From positions 1 to 64,000 of the forward strand of contig NZ_JACIDH010000011.1 in NCBI RefSeq assembly GCF_014196255.1: a stretch of 64,000 bases of DNA, written 5' to 3'. Each line of letters starts with the position of its first letter. The first letter of the stretch is position 1. Below are positions 16,125 through 23,843 of the stretch, in pieces. The notes under the pieces are model-generated. The model saw only the letters and a program-made list of their open reading frames with translations. It was not told the DNA's origin and ran no database searches. The position numbers and the translations under genes are program-made. The DNA is from Sphingomonas pseudosanguinis (GTDB lineage: Bacteria; Pseudomonadota; Alphaproteobacteria; Sphingomonadales; Sphingomonadaceae).

Positions 16125-16907
16125 ATGACCATGCGGGAGAGACACGGCCTCACGGCGCTGACCGAAAAGGAGAAGGAGACGCTGCGCCTGATCGTGCGGG
16201 GGCATGACGCCAAGTCGGTCGCGCAGGTGCTCGACCTGTCGGTCCATACTATCAACGAACGACTGCGAGACGCGCGGCGCAAGCTGTCGGTGTCGAGCAG
16301 CCGGGAAGCGGCGCGGATGCTTCTCGATGCAGAAGGCGGGGCGATCGCATCGCCGCCCCCCGAATATGTGGGGGACAGAAGGATCGGGGAGGACCGACCC
16401 GGGACGATGACGGATGACGGCCCGGCGCCGGTCGTCGGCGTGGGACACGGCATCCGCCGTCCCCGGATCATCATCGGAGCGACCCTCATGACCCTAGCCC
16501 TCAGCCTACTCGCCCTTGGCGGCCTGACCCACATGGCCTCCGCCCCGCCGCAAGCGACCGCGACATCGACCACGACCGCCGACCCGGCGGCGGTGGAGGC
16601 GGCCCAGCGCTTCCTGCAATTGATCGACCAAGGCCGCTGGGCCGACAGCTACCGCCTGACGACCAGCAGTTTCCGCAAGCTCAACACCGAACAGGTCTGG
16701 GCCGCCACGTCGGAAAAGGTGCGCACGCCGCTGGGCAAGACGGTGTCGCGGACCCTGCTGAGCCAGGAAGACATTCCCGCGCCGCCCGCCGGCTATCGGA
16801 TGGTGCGGTTCAACACGCGGTTCGGGACCTCGGCGGACATCGTCGAAACGCTGACGCTGGAGCGCGAAGACGGTGAGTGGCGGGTGGCGGGGATCTATGT
16901 GGGGTAA
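16125..16907 (+). CDS. Membrane-anchored LuxR-type regulator with DUF4019
   Basis: 260 residues in three parts. An N-terminal LuxR/GerE helix-turn-helix (about 9-66; LTEKEKETLRLIVRGHDAKS, VHTINERLRDARRKL). A linker and one membrane segment (about 122-145). A C-terminal domain of about 110 residues matching DUF4019, probably periplasmic. The layout implies a one-component regulator that senses outside and binds DNA inside; the ligand and targets are unknown. The start follows AGGGGCA. A REP pair lies upstream. Confidence 0.85.
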   Translation: MTMRERHGLTALTEKEKETLRLIVRGHDAKSVAQVLDLSVHTINERLRDARRKLSVSSSREAARMLLDAEGGAIASPPPEYVGDRRIGEDRPGTMTDDGPAPVVGVGHGIRRPRIIIGATLMTLALSLLALGGLTHMASAPPQATATSTTTADPAAVEAAQRFLQLIDQGRWADSYRLTTSSFRKLNTEQVWAATSEKVRTPLGKTVSRTLLSQEDIPAPPAGYRMVRFNTRFGTSADIVETLTLEREDGEWRVAGIYVG

Positions 16908-16917
16908 CGCAGACGAC

Positions 16918-17007
16918 CCTCACCCTTACGGCGCTTCGCGCCTCCCTCCCTCTCCCACCGGGAGAGGGAAGGGGCCCGCCCGCTCTAGCGGGTGGGAAGG
17001 GTGAGGG
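16918..17007. repeat. GC-rich inverted repeat (CCCTCACCC ... GGGTGAGGG)
   Basis: A 90-bp element with outer arms CCCTCACCCTTAC / GGAAGGGTGAGGG and inner hairpins GGCGCTTCGCGCC, CTCTCCCACCGGGAGAG and CCCGCTCTAGCGGG. It directly follows the DUF4019 gene stop. The sequence differs from the 10335-type elements. Confidence 0.75.
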
Positions 17008-17091
17008 CGGCGCGGCCGGATGAGAGGTCCACATCCCGGTCGATCCGTATTAGGAGATGCGGCTACAGCTTGCTTCCCGGAGACCGAACCC

Positions 17092-17853
17092 TTGGCCGAC
17101 ACCGCCCCCGAAACCCGCTTCTTCGACAGCTTCGACGGCACCCCGATCGCGTGGCGTGAGATGGGAGAGGGGCGCGCTCTGATCCTGATCCACGGTTATT
17201 TCTCCGACGCCTATACCAACTGGATTCGCTACGGCCATGCCGCCGCCATTGCCGCCAAGGGCTATCGGGTGATCATGCCCGACCTGCGCGCGCATGGCGA
17301 AAGCGGCAAGCCGCATGACCCCGCCGCCTATCCCAAGGACGCGCTGACCCGGGACGGCCATGCGCTGGTCACGCATCTGGGGCTGACCGATTATGATCTG
17401 GGCGGCTATTCGCTCGGCGCGCGCACCGTGTCGCGGATGCTGGCGACGGGCGCCGAGCCGGGCAAGGCGATCTTCGCCGGCATGGGGCTGGAGGGGCTGC
17501 TCCATACCGATCGCCGGGTCGATCATTTCACCAACATCCTGACCCGGCTCGGCGAGCACAAGCGCGGCAGCCCCGAATGGATGGCCGAGGCGTTCCTGAA
17601 GACGACCGGCGGCGATCCGGTGGCGCTGCTCCATATCCTTCAGACCTTTGCCGACACGCCGCTATCGGCGATCGAGGGGTTCGACCTGCCCGCGCTCGTA
17701 GTCGCGGGCGTCGACGATTTCGACAATGGCGCGGCGGTCGAGCTGGCCGATGCGTTGCCGCGTGGGCGCTATGTTGAAATTCCGGGCAACCATATGGGTT
17801 CGGTGACCAAGCCCGAACTGGGCGCTGCGATCGCGCACTTCCTGAGCGCTTGA
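17092..17853 (+). CDS. Alpha/beta hydrolase
   Basis: 253 residues from a TTG start at 17092, nine bases after CCGGAGA. An ATG at 17020 would add 24 residues drawn from the intergenic region and is less likely. The fold is complete: oxyanion HGYFSDA, nucleophile Ser in GGYSLGAR, acid Asp in VAGVDDFDN and base His in GNHMGSV. No lid domain specific to a subfamily is obvious. Substrate unknown; probably an esterase-like cytosolic enzyme. Confidence 0.85.
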   Translation: MADTAPETRFFDSFDGTPIAWREMGEGRALILIHGYFSDAYTNWIRYGHAAAIAAKGYRVIMPDLRAHGESGKPHDPAAYPKDALTRDGHALVTHLGLTDYDLGGYSLGARTVSRMLATGAEPGKAIFAGMGLEGLLHTDRRVDHFTNILTRLGEHKRGSPEWMAEAFLKTTGGDPVALLHILQTFADTPLSAIEGFDLPALVVAGVDDFDNGAAVELADALPRGRYVEIPGNHMGSVTKPELGAAIAHFLSA

Positions 17854-17926
17854 CGGCGACCACCAAAGCGCCGCAACTGCGCGCCATCCGCCCCGTTTCG
17901 AGGGCAATTCAGGATTTTAGGGGGAT

Positions 17927-19783
17927 ATGATGATCCGCTCCGCCGTTTCCGGCACCGTGCTCGCCTTTGTATTGGCGGGTGCCGCGCAAGCCCAAACCAC
18001 CACGCCCCCCACCGCGTCGTCCGCAGCGCCCGGCAAGCAGGCACCGGCCACCGTCGCCTCGGCCGATGCCTTCGTCGCGGAAGCCGAAAAGACGCTGGCC
18101 GAAAAGTCGGTGCCCGCGCAGCAGATCGCGTGGGTCAATGCGACCTATATCACCGACGACACCGATGCGCTCGCCGCCGCCTCGGGCGCGGAGATGACCG
18201 ATCTGGCCGTCCGCTATGGCCTGGGCGCAGCGCGCTATCAGGCGCTGCCGGGCCTGTCCTATGACACCAAGCGCAAGCTGGACCTGCTGCGCGGCGGGAT
18301 CACGCTGCCCGCGCCGACCACGCCGGGCGCGGCGGCGCAGCTGTCGATGCTGACCACGCGCATGTCCTCCTCCTATGGCAAGGGCAAGGGCGTGCTCAAC
18401 GGCCAGCCGATCAACGGATCGGATATCGAGGCGGCGATGGGCAGCGAGCGCGATCCCGCCAAGCTGAAGGAGATGTGGGTCAGCTGGCACGACAATGTCG
18501 GTGCACCGATGCGCGCCGATTATGCGCAGATGACGACCCTCGCCAACCAGGGTGCTAAGGAACTCGGCTATGCCGATGCCGGCGCGCTGTGGCGTTCGGG
18601 CTATGACATGAGCCCCGAACAGTTCGCGCAGCTGACCGACAAGATCTGGGGCGAGCTGGAGCCGCTGTACAAGGCGCTGCACACCTATGTCCGCTGGAAG
18701 CTGAACGAAAAGTACGGCGATGCGGTGCAGGCCAAGAGCGGCCCGATCCGCGCCGATCTGCTGGGCAATATGTGGGCGCAGGAATGGGGCAATATCTATG
18801 ACGTCGTCGCGCCCAAGGGTGCGGGCGATGTCGGATATGACACCGGCGAGCTGCTGAAGGCCAAGGGTTACGACCCGATCAAGATGGTGAAGGCGGGCGA
18901 GGGCTTCTATTCCTCGCTCGGCTTCGCGCCATTGCCGAAGACTTTTTGGGAGCGGTCGCAGATCACCAAGCCCGCCGACCGCGAGGTAATCTGCCATGCC
19001 TCGGCCTGGGACATCGACAATCTGGACGATATTCGCATCAAGATGTGCACCAAGGTGAATGGCGACGACTTCGTCACCATCCATCACGAATTAGGGCACA
19101 ATTACTATCAGCGCGCCTATAAGAACCAGCCGTTCCTGTACAAGAACGGCGCGAATGACGGCTTTCATGAAGCGATCGGGGATACCGTCGCGCTGTCGAT
19201 CACGCCCGATTATCTGGTGAAGATCGGCCTGCTCGACCCGGCGAAGGTGCCGAGTGCCGACAAGGACATCGGCTTGCTGCTGCGCCAGGCGATGGACAAG
19301 GTCGCGTTCCTGCCCTTCGGCCTGCTGATCGACAAGTGGCGCTGGGGCGTCTTCTCGGGCCAGATACCCGCCGGCCAGTATCAGGCGGGCTGGGATGCAT
19401 TGCGCTTGAAATATCAGGGCGTGGTGCCGCCGGTCTCGCGCGACGAGACGAAGTTCGATCCGGGCGCCAAGTACCACATCCCGGCGGGCGTGCCCTATGC
19501 GCGTTACTTCCTGGCGCGGGTGCTGCAGTTCCAATTCTACAAGGCGGCGTGCGAGCAGGCCGGGTGGAAGGGGCCGCTGCACCGCTGTTCCTTCTATGGC
19601 AACAAGCAGGTCGGCGAGAAGCTGAACGCGATGCTGGCGATGGGCCAGTCCAAGCCGTGGCCGGATGCCTTGCAGGTGTTCACCGGCAGCCGCGAGATGT
19701 CGGGCAAGGCGCTGGTCGAATATTTCGCGCCGCTGAAGACCTGGCTGGATCAGCAGAACAAGGGCAAGCCGCAAGGCTGGTGA
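17927..19783 (+). CDS. Exported M2 metallopeptidase (ACE-like)
   Basis: A zinc dipeptidyl carboxypeptidase of the angiotensin-converting-enzyme family, 618 residues. It has a signal peptide (about 1-23, GAAQAQ), then the all-helical M2 fold. HELGH at 387-391 gives the two His ligands and the catalytic Glu388; Glu415 in HEAIGD is the third ligand. AGGGGG precedes the start ATG by a few bases. Probably periplasmic release of C-terminal dipeptides, complementing the exported dipeptidyl peptidase at 8069. Confidence 0.95.
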   Translation: MMIRSAVSGTVLAFVLAGAAQAQTTTPPTASSAAPGKQAPATVASADAFVAEAEKTLAEKSVPAQQIAWVNATYITDDTDALAAASGAEMTDLAVRYGLGAARYQALPGLSYDTKRKLDLLRGGITLPAPTTPGAAAQLSMLTTRMSSSYGKGKGVLNGQPINGSDIEAAMGSERDPAKLKEMWVSWHDNVGAPMRADYAQMTTLANQGAKELGYADAGALWRSGYDMSPEQFAQLTDKIWGELEPLYKALHTYVRWKLNEKYGDAVQAKSGPIRADLLGNMWAQEWGNIYDVVAPKGAGDVGYDTGELLKAKGYDPIKMVKAGEGFYSSLGFAPLPKTFWERSQITKPADREVICHASAWDIDNLDDIRIKMCTKVNGDDFVTIHHELGHNYYQRAYKNQPFLYKNGANDGFHEAIGDTVALSITPDYLVKIGLLDPAKVPSADKDIGLLLRQAMDKVAFLPFGLLIDKWRWGVFSGQIPAGQYQAGWDALRLKYQGVVPPVSRDETKFDPGAKYHIPAGVPYARYFLARVLQFQFYKAACEQAGWKGPLHRCSFYGNKQVGEKLNAMLAMGQSKPWPDALQVFTGSREMSGKALVEYFAPLKTWLDQQNKGKPQGW

Positions 19784-19843
19784 TCTAAGATCCCTCGTCA
19801 AGCCGGGCTTGGGGAGGGGCGTGCCTGTTCATCGCGAGCGGGT

Positions 19844-19894
19844 ACACCCCTCCGTCAAGGCTTCGCCTTGCCACCTCCCCTTGCAGGAGAGGAA
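19844..19894. repeat. Half copy of the long GC-rich inverted repeat
   Basis: Only the right half of the 10335-type element is present (ACACCCCTCCGTCAAGGCTT ... CCACCTCCCCTTGCAGGAGA). The left half is missing, so the element cannot form its long stem. Confidence 0.65.
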
Positions 19895-19911
19895 TGGGGC
19901 CTCCCCCACCT

Positions 19912-20004
19912 CCGTTCGGCCTGAGCGAAGTCGAAGGCCAAGGGAAAACCTGTCCGCTGGGCGGAGATTGGGGCGTGGGCTTCGACTTCGCTCAGCCTGA
20001 ACGG
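19912..20004. repeat. REP-like inverted pair
   Basis: A minus-orientation unit at 19912-19939 (CCGTTCGGCCTGAGCGAAGT) and a plus-orientation unit at 19977-20004, 37 bp apart, between the convergent M2 peptidase and KPA-rich protein genes. Confidence 0.85.
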
Positions 20005-20036
20005 AGGTTGGGTGACAAATGCGCGAATATACGCGC

Positions 20037-20468
20037 TCAGTTGCCTTCACGCTCGCCGTCCTCGTCCCGCCTGGCGCTGCTCCCCCGCAACGACAGCAGC
20101 GCCGCCGTCACGCCGGCAAAGGCCGCCAGGCTGCCCAGGATCGATGCGACGCCCCATTTGCCGCCCACTCGGTCCAGCCCATGCTTGCCCAAGGCGGGCG
20201 CGGGGGCGGGCTTGATCGGGGCGGGTTTGCGCGGCGGGGCCTTGCGCGGTGTCATGCGCTTGGTGGAGCGGGGCTTGGGGGGAGCCTTGGGCTTCGCCGC
20301 CGGCTTGGGGGCGGCCGTCGCATCCTGTTCGCCGGTTTCGACGGGCGGCGCTTCCACCTCGGGCGGCTTGGCGGCGGGGCGCTTGCGCGGGGTCGGGCCG
20401 GCGGTAGACTTCGGGCTGACGCGGCGGCGCGGTGGACGTGGCTTTTTCGGGTCGTTTGGATCGACCAT
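20037..20468 (-). CDS. Lys/Pro/Ala-rich protein with a C-terminal membrane segment
   Basis: 143 residues. About 1-100 are highly basic and proline-rich (PKKPRPPRRRVSPK, AAPKPAAKPKAPPKPRS, RKAPPRKPAPIKP). One hydrophobic segment follows (about 107-127) and then a charged tail (SSARRDEDGEREGN). It is likely a tail-anchored inner-membrane protein whose disordered part binds nucleic acid or the cell wall. AGGGGG lies nine bases before the start. It is downstream of amn on the same strand. No family recognised. Confidence 0.7.
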   Translation of the reverse strand: MVDPNDPKKPRPPRRRVSPKSTAGPTPRKRPAAKPPEVEAPPVETGEQDATAAPKPAAKPKAPPKPRSTKRMTPRKAPPRKPAPIKPAPAPALGKHGLDRVGGKWGVASILGSLAAFAGVTAALLSLRGSSARRDEDGEREGN

Positions 20469-20530
20469 GACGAGAAACCCCCTGTTTCGGTTCGTGCGCG
20501 TAACGCACCGCCCCCCGCGCCGGTTGCCGA

Positions 20531-21967
20531 TCAGCGGAAGGGCGGCTCGTTGAACGCGCGCAGCTTGCGGCTGTGCAGCTTGTCGCCCTCGCGGCGCAAC
20601 TGCTCGCAGGTCTCGATACCGATCCGCATATGCTCGCTGATCGCGCGCTCGTAGAAGCGATTGGCCTGACCCGGCAGCTTCAATTCGCCATGCAGCGGCT
20701 TGTCCGAGACGCAGAGCAACGTCCCGTACGGCACGCGGAAGCGATAGCCCTGCGCCGCGATCGTGGCGGATTCCATGTCGATGCCGACCGCGCGGCTGAG
20801 CGAGAAGCGCAGCGCCGACTTGGAATAGCGCAGCTCCCAGTTGCGGTCGTCGGTGGTGACGATGGTGCCGGTACGCAGGCGGCGCTTCAGTTCGTCGCCC
20901 GACTGGCCCGAGACGATCTCCGCCGCCTTGGCGAGTGCCACCTGCACCTCGGCGATGGCGGGCACCGGGATTTCGGGCGGGAGCACGTCGTCGAGGACAT
21001 GGTCGTCGCGCAGATAGGCGTGCGCCAGCACATAGTCGCCGATCCGCTGGCTGGGACGAAGCCCGCCGCAGTGCCCGATCATCAGCCACGCCTCGGGCCG
21101 CATCACCGCCAGATGGTCGCAGATCGTCTTGGCGTTCGATGGACCGACGCCGATATTCACCAGCGTGATGCCGGTGCCGTCCTTGGCGACCAGATGATAG
21201 GCGGGCATCTGGTGCCGCCGCCACGCGCTGTCGGTGACGATCTTGTCGACATCCTCTGGTCGCTCGATCACGATGCCGCCGGCGCCCGACAGCGCGGTGA
21301 AGCGCGAGCCCTCGCCCAGCTGCGATGCGCCCCAGCGGACGAATTCGTCGACATAGCGGTGATAATTGGTGAACAGCACATAGCGCTGGCAATGCTCGGG
21401 CGGGGTGCCGGTATAGTGGCGCAGCCGCGCGAGCGAAAAGTCGGTGCGCAGCCCGTCGAACAGCGCCAGCGGCCGGTTGCCGTCCGCCGTCATCCACAGC
21501 CCGTCGGCGATCTCGTCACCGATATGCGCCAGCTCGGTCGCCGGGAAGAAGCGCGCCAGCTCGGCCGCCGACACCGTGTCGAGGCTCAGCGCATGGCCGG
21601 GGTCGAGCACGTAAGGGAAGGGGATTTCCTGACGCCCCGGCACCGCTTCGACGGTGACGTCATAATCCTCCATCAGCAGCGACAGCTGCTCGACCAGATA
21701 GTCCTTGAACAGTGCCGGCTTGGTGACGCTGATCCGGTAGTCGCCCGCCGACACCAGCCGGCCGAACGAACGCATCGGGGTCGGGCGGCCGCCTTCGCCG
21801 CGATAGACCAGCCGGATTTCGGGATAGGCGAAACAGCCCTGCGCGCGCGCCTCCAGGCTGGGCGCGGTGCCGTCCTTGAGATAGGCGGTCAGCGCGTCCT
21901 TCAGACGGGTGACGGAGGCGGTGTAAAGGCGGTCGAGTTCCTCGACGATTTGAACGGCTTGAGTCAT
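20531..21967 (-). CDS. amn: AMP nucleosidase
   Basis: Cleaves AMP to adenine and ribose 5-phosphate, a purine-balance enzyme. 478 residues, normal length. An N-terminal AMP-nucleosidase domain (about 1-170) precedes the phosphorylase-like catalytic domain, with LVNIGVGPSNAKT, MIGHCGGLRPSQ and the VGIDMESATIAAQGYRFRVP segment that binds the ribose. It is the long AMP-specific type rather than a short MTA/SAH nucleosidase. The next minus-strand gene starts 62 bp downstream. Confidence 0.96.
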   Translation of the reverse strand: MTQAVQIVEELDRLYTASVTRLKDALTAYLKDGTAPSLEARAQGCFAYPEIRLVYRGEGGRPTPMRSFGRLVSAGDYRISVTKPALFKDYLVEQLSLLMEDYDVTVEAVPGRQEIPFPYVLDPGHALSLDTVSAAELARFFPATELAHIGDEIADGLWMTADGNRPLALFDGLRTDFSLARLRHYTGTPPEHCQRYVLFTNYHRYVDEFVRWGASQLGEGSRFTALSGAGGIVIERPEDVDKIVTDSAWRRHQMPAYHLVAKDGTGITLVNIGVGPSNAKTICDHLAVMRPEAWLMIGHCGGLRPSQRIGDYVLAHAYLRDDHVLDDVLPPEIPVPAIAEVQVALAKAAEIVSGQSGDELKRRLRTGTIVTTDDRNWELRYSKSALRFSLSRAVGIDMESATIAAQGYRFRVPYGTLLCVSDKPLHGELKLPGQANRFYERAISEHMRIGIETCEQLRREGDKLHSRKLRAFNEPPFR

Positions 21968-22068
21968 GCCCTAGGAGCTAAGCGCAGTTGTCAGCGCTGG
22001 CAAGCGGCCCAGAAGGCGAGGCGGGGGGCAGGGGCGGAAGGCGCATGTCGCCCTCCACCCAGTTGAGA

Positions 22069-22287
22069 TCAGGCGCCCTGCGCCGAATTCTCGTCATCGC
22101 CCGTGCCGCGCAGCTTGGCCGCGCCGAAGGCGGCGCCCGCGACGGCGGCGGCGACGCCCGCCGCGATGCCGGCGGCGGCATAGGGATGGCCCTTCACCTT
22201 GTCGGTCGCGGCCTTGGCGGCACCCTGTGCCTTTTCACCGAGGCTCTTGGCCTGGGCCTGCTTCTCGGGGGGGACATAGGTGGTCAT
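22069..22287 (-). CDS. Small glycine/alanine-zipper membrane protein, DUF883-like
   Basis: 72 residues: a helical, Lys/Gln/Ala-rich N-terminal half, then a hydrophobic Ala/Gly segment (HPYAAAGIAAGVAAAVAGAA). The plan resembles ElaB/YqjD-DUF883 proteins, small stationary-phase inner-membrane proteins in enterobacteria. GAGAGGAA precedes both ATGs (22293 and 22287); the second has the better spacing. A near-consensus EcfG promoter lies upstream, so the general stress response probably controls it. Confidence 0.78.
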   Translation of the reverse strand: MTTYVPPEKQAQAKSLGEKAQGAAKAATDKVKGHPYAAAGIAAGVAAAVAGAAFGAAKLRGTGDDENSAQGA

Positions 22288-22324
22288 GACCATGGTTCCT
22301 CTCTCAATCCTATGGGCTCTCCCC

Positions 22325-22352
22325 AAAACGCGCCGCCGATGGCCGCTGTTCC
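22325..22352 (-). promoter_or_regulatory. EcfG-type general stress response promoter
   Basis: On the minus strand GGAAC (22352-22348) is followed after 17 bp by CGTTTT (22330-22325), matching the alphaproteobacterial EcfG consensus GGAAC-N16/17-CGTT. It lies about 40 bp before the start of the DUF883-like protein, which leaves a 5' leader of roughly 25-30 bases. The partners of the response (PhyR, NepR, EcfG) are not in this window. Confidence 0.72.
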
Positions 22353-22384
22353 ACCAGCGATCCGACCGGCGGCGCGGTTCGGCA

Positions 22385-22864
22385 TCAGATTTCGCTGAGC
22401 AGATGCTCGGCCGAGCTGACCTTGAACTCGCCCGGAGCCTCGACGAACAGCTGTTCGACCACGCCGTCATTGACGAGCATGGTGTAGCGCTGGCTGCGCG
22501 TGCCCATGCCGAACTTCGACCCGTCCATGGTCAGGCCCACCGCCTTGGCGAAGTCGGCATTGCCGTCAGCCAGCATGGTGACGCCGGCCGAGCCGCTGGT
22601 CTGGCCCCAGGCCTTCATGACGAAGGCGTCGTTGACCGAGGTGCAGGCGATCTCGTCCACGCCCTTGGCCTTCAGCGCGTCACCTTGCGCGACGAAGCCG
22701 GGCAGGTGCTGCGCCGAACAGGTCGGGGTGAAGGCGCCCGGCACCGCGAACAGCGCGACGCGGCGGCCGGCGAAATAATCGGTGGTCGACACCTGTTCGG
22801 GGCCATCCAGCGTCACCTTGACCAGCGTGGTGGCGGGGAGGCGGTCTCCGACCTTGATCGTCAT
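22385..22864 (-). CDS. Peroxiredoxin, Prx5-like
   Basis: A thiol peroxidase that reduces hydrogen peroxide and organic peroxides. 159 residues. The peroxidatic Cys49 is in PGAFTPTCS, followed by HLPGF, the atypical-2-Cys/1-Cys Prx5 signature. There is a further Cys in IACTSVND, in a position not typical of a resolving residue. The start at 22864 matches family length; the frame is open further upstream. It is divergent from yqgE with about 120 bp between. Confidence 0.94.
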   Translation of the reverse strand: MTIKVGDRLPATTLVKVTLDGPEQVSTTDYFAGRRVALFAVPGAFTPTCSAQHLPGFVAQGDALKAKGVDEIACTSVNDAFVMKAWGQTSGSAGVTMLADGNADFAKAVGLTMDGSKFGMGTRSQRYTMLVNDGVVEQLFVEAPGEFKVSSAEHLLSEI

Positions 22865-22984
22865 GTCACCCAAATCCTTGGAATGGACCCGGCACCATGC
22901 CGGGCTAGGCGGCGACCTCATGCGGCGGAACGCCTGCGCATTTCAAGCATGGCGAGGCGAAGCGGTGATCCCTATAGTCGGGAT

Positions 22985-23548
22985 GTGCATCAACTGACCT
23001 ATCTCTCCGGCCAATTCCTGCTCGCCATGCCGGGCATGGCGGATTCCCGCTTCGATCACGCGATCATCGCGATGTGCGCGCATGACGAGGGCGGCGCGCT
23101 GGGCATCGGCGTGGGCGCGACGATCGACGGCATCGGCTTTCACACGCTGCTCGACCAGTTCGAGATTCCGCATGGCGAAGCGCCCGATGCGCCGGTCCAT
23201 TATGGCGGCCCGGTCGAACCGCGGCGCGGCTTCGTGCTGCACAGCCATGACTGGCAGGGACAGGACAGCGTCGATGTCAGCGGTCGCTGGGTGCTGTCGT
23301 CCACGGTCGACGTGCTGCGCGCGATCGCCGACGGCACGGGGCCGAAGCGCTGGATCGTGGCGCTCGGCTATGCCGGTTGGGACGCCGGGCAACTGGAGCA
23401 GGAGCTGCGCGAGCCGGGATGCTGGTTCACCGTGGGCGGCGAGCGCGACATCCTGTTCGACGTGGAGCCGGACCATCGCTGGCAGGCGGCGTTCGGCACC
23501 GCTGGGATCGATCCCAGGCAGCTGGTGACGGGCGGCGGGACGGCCTGA
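22985..23548 (+). CDS. YqgE/AlgH family protein
   Basis: A conserved UPF0301 cytosolic protein of unclear role (AlgH in pseudomonads). 187 residues with the family pattern YLSGQFLLAMPGM near the start, then AIIAMCAHDEGGALGI, and VLHSHDW and LGYAGWDAGQLEQEL further on. The GTG start at 22985 gives the family's usual length; an ATG at 22949 would add 12 residues and has no binding site. Confidence 0.92.
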   Translation: MHQLTYLSGQFLLAMPGMADSRFDHAIIAMCAHDEGGALGIGVGATIDGIGFHTLLDQFEIPHGEAPDAPVHYGGPVEPRRGFVLHSHDWQGQDSVDVSGRWVLSSTVDVLRAIADGTGPKRWIVALGYAGWDAGQLEQELREPGCWFTVGGERDILFDVEPDHRWQAAFGTAGIDPRQLVTGGGTA

Positions 23549-23557
23549 CCAGCCCCA

Positions 23558-23695
23558 ATTCCTCCCCTGCAAGGGGAGGTGGCAGCCCGAAGGGCTGACG
23601 GAGGGGTGTCCCCCTTGGCGAAGATAGTTCAATCTCACAAGCGGTTACACCCCTCCACCAGCTTCGCTGGTCCCCCTCCCCTTGCAGGGGAGGAA
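23558..23695. repeat. Long GC-rich inverted repeat
   Basis: The most regular copy of the 10335-type element: AATTCCTCCCCTGCAAGGGG at one end and its complement at the other (CCCCTTGCAGGGGAGGAA), with inner hairpins GCAGCCCGAAGGGCTG and ACCAGCTTCGCTGGT. It lies between yqgE and the ahcY promoter and probably ends yqgE transcription. Confidence 0.85.
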
Positions 23696-23730
23696 CGAGG
23701 TGGCGGTCGATAGCTGACACCCGCTCAAGC

Positions 23731-23750
23731 ATATAAAGATATCTTTATAT
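23731..23750. promoter_or_regulatory. 20-bp perfect palindrome, candidate operator of ahcY
   Basis: ATATAAAGATATCTTTATAT equals its own complement over all 20 bases, in an otherwise GC-rich region. It lies 93 bp before the ahcY start. A CTGACA (23714-23719) followed after 17 bp by AGATAT would place a sigma-70-like -10 inside the palindrome, so a bound protein would block transcription. ArsR-family regulators bind such AT-rich palindromes. SahR, an ArsR-type regulator of SAH recycling in proteobacteria, is the natural candidate but is not in the window. Confidence 0.65.
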
Positions 23751-23843
23751 TTGATCCCTAAAGCGATCACCGCTAAGGCGTCGGCCGTGCCGATCGGCGT
23801 GTCCCTACGTCTTGGTCGGCCCCATTTTGCACGGAGTTCCGTC

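Noticed and set aside
20484-20520. Second EcfG-like promoter before the KPA-rich gene
   Set aside because: GCAAC-N17-CGTTAC lacks the GGAAC core (one mismatch in five) and lies at the end of amn. Too weak without data.
23751-23843. Possible SAH riboswitch in the ahcY leader
   Set aside because: The short leader shows no convincing set of conserved stems. The adjacent perfect palindrome is a better candidate for control.
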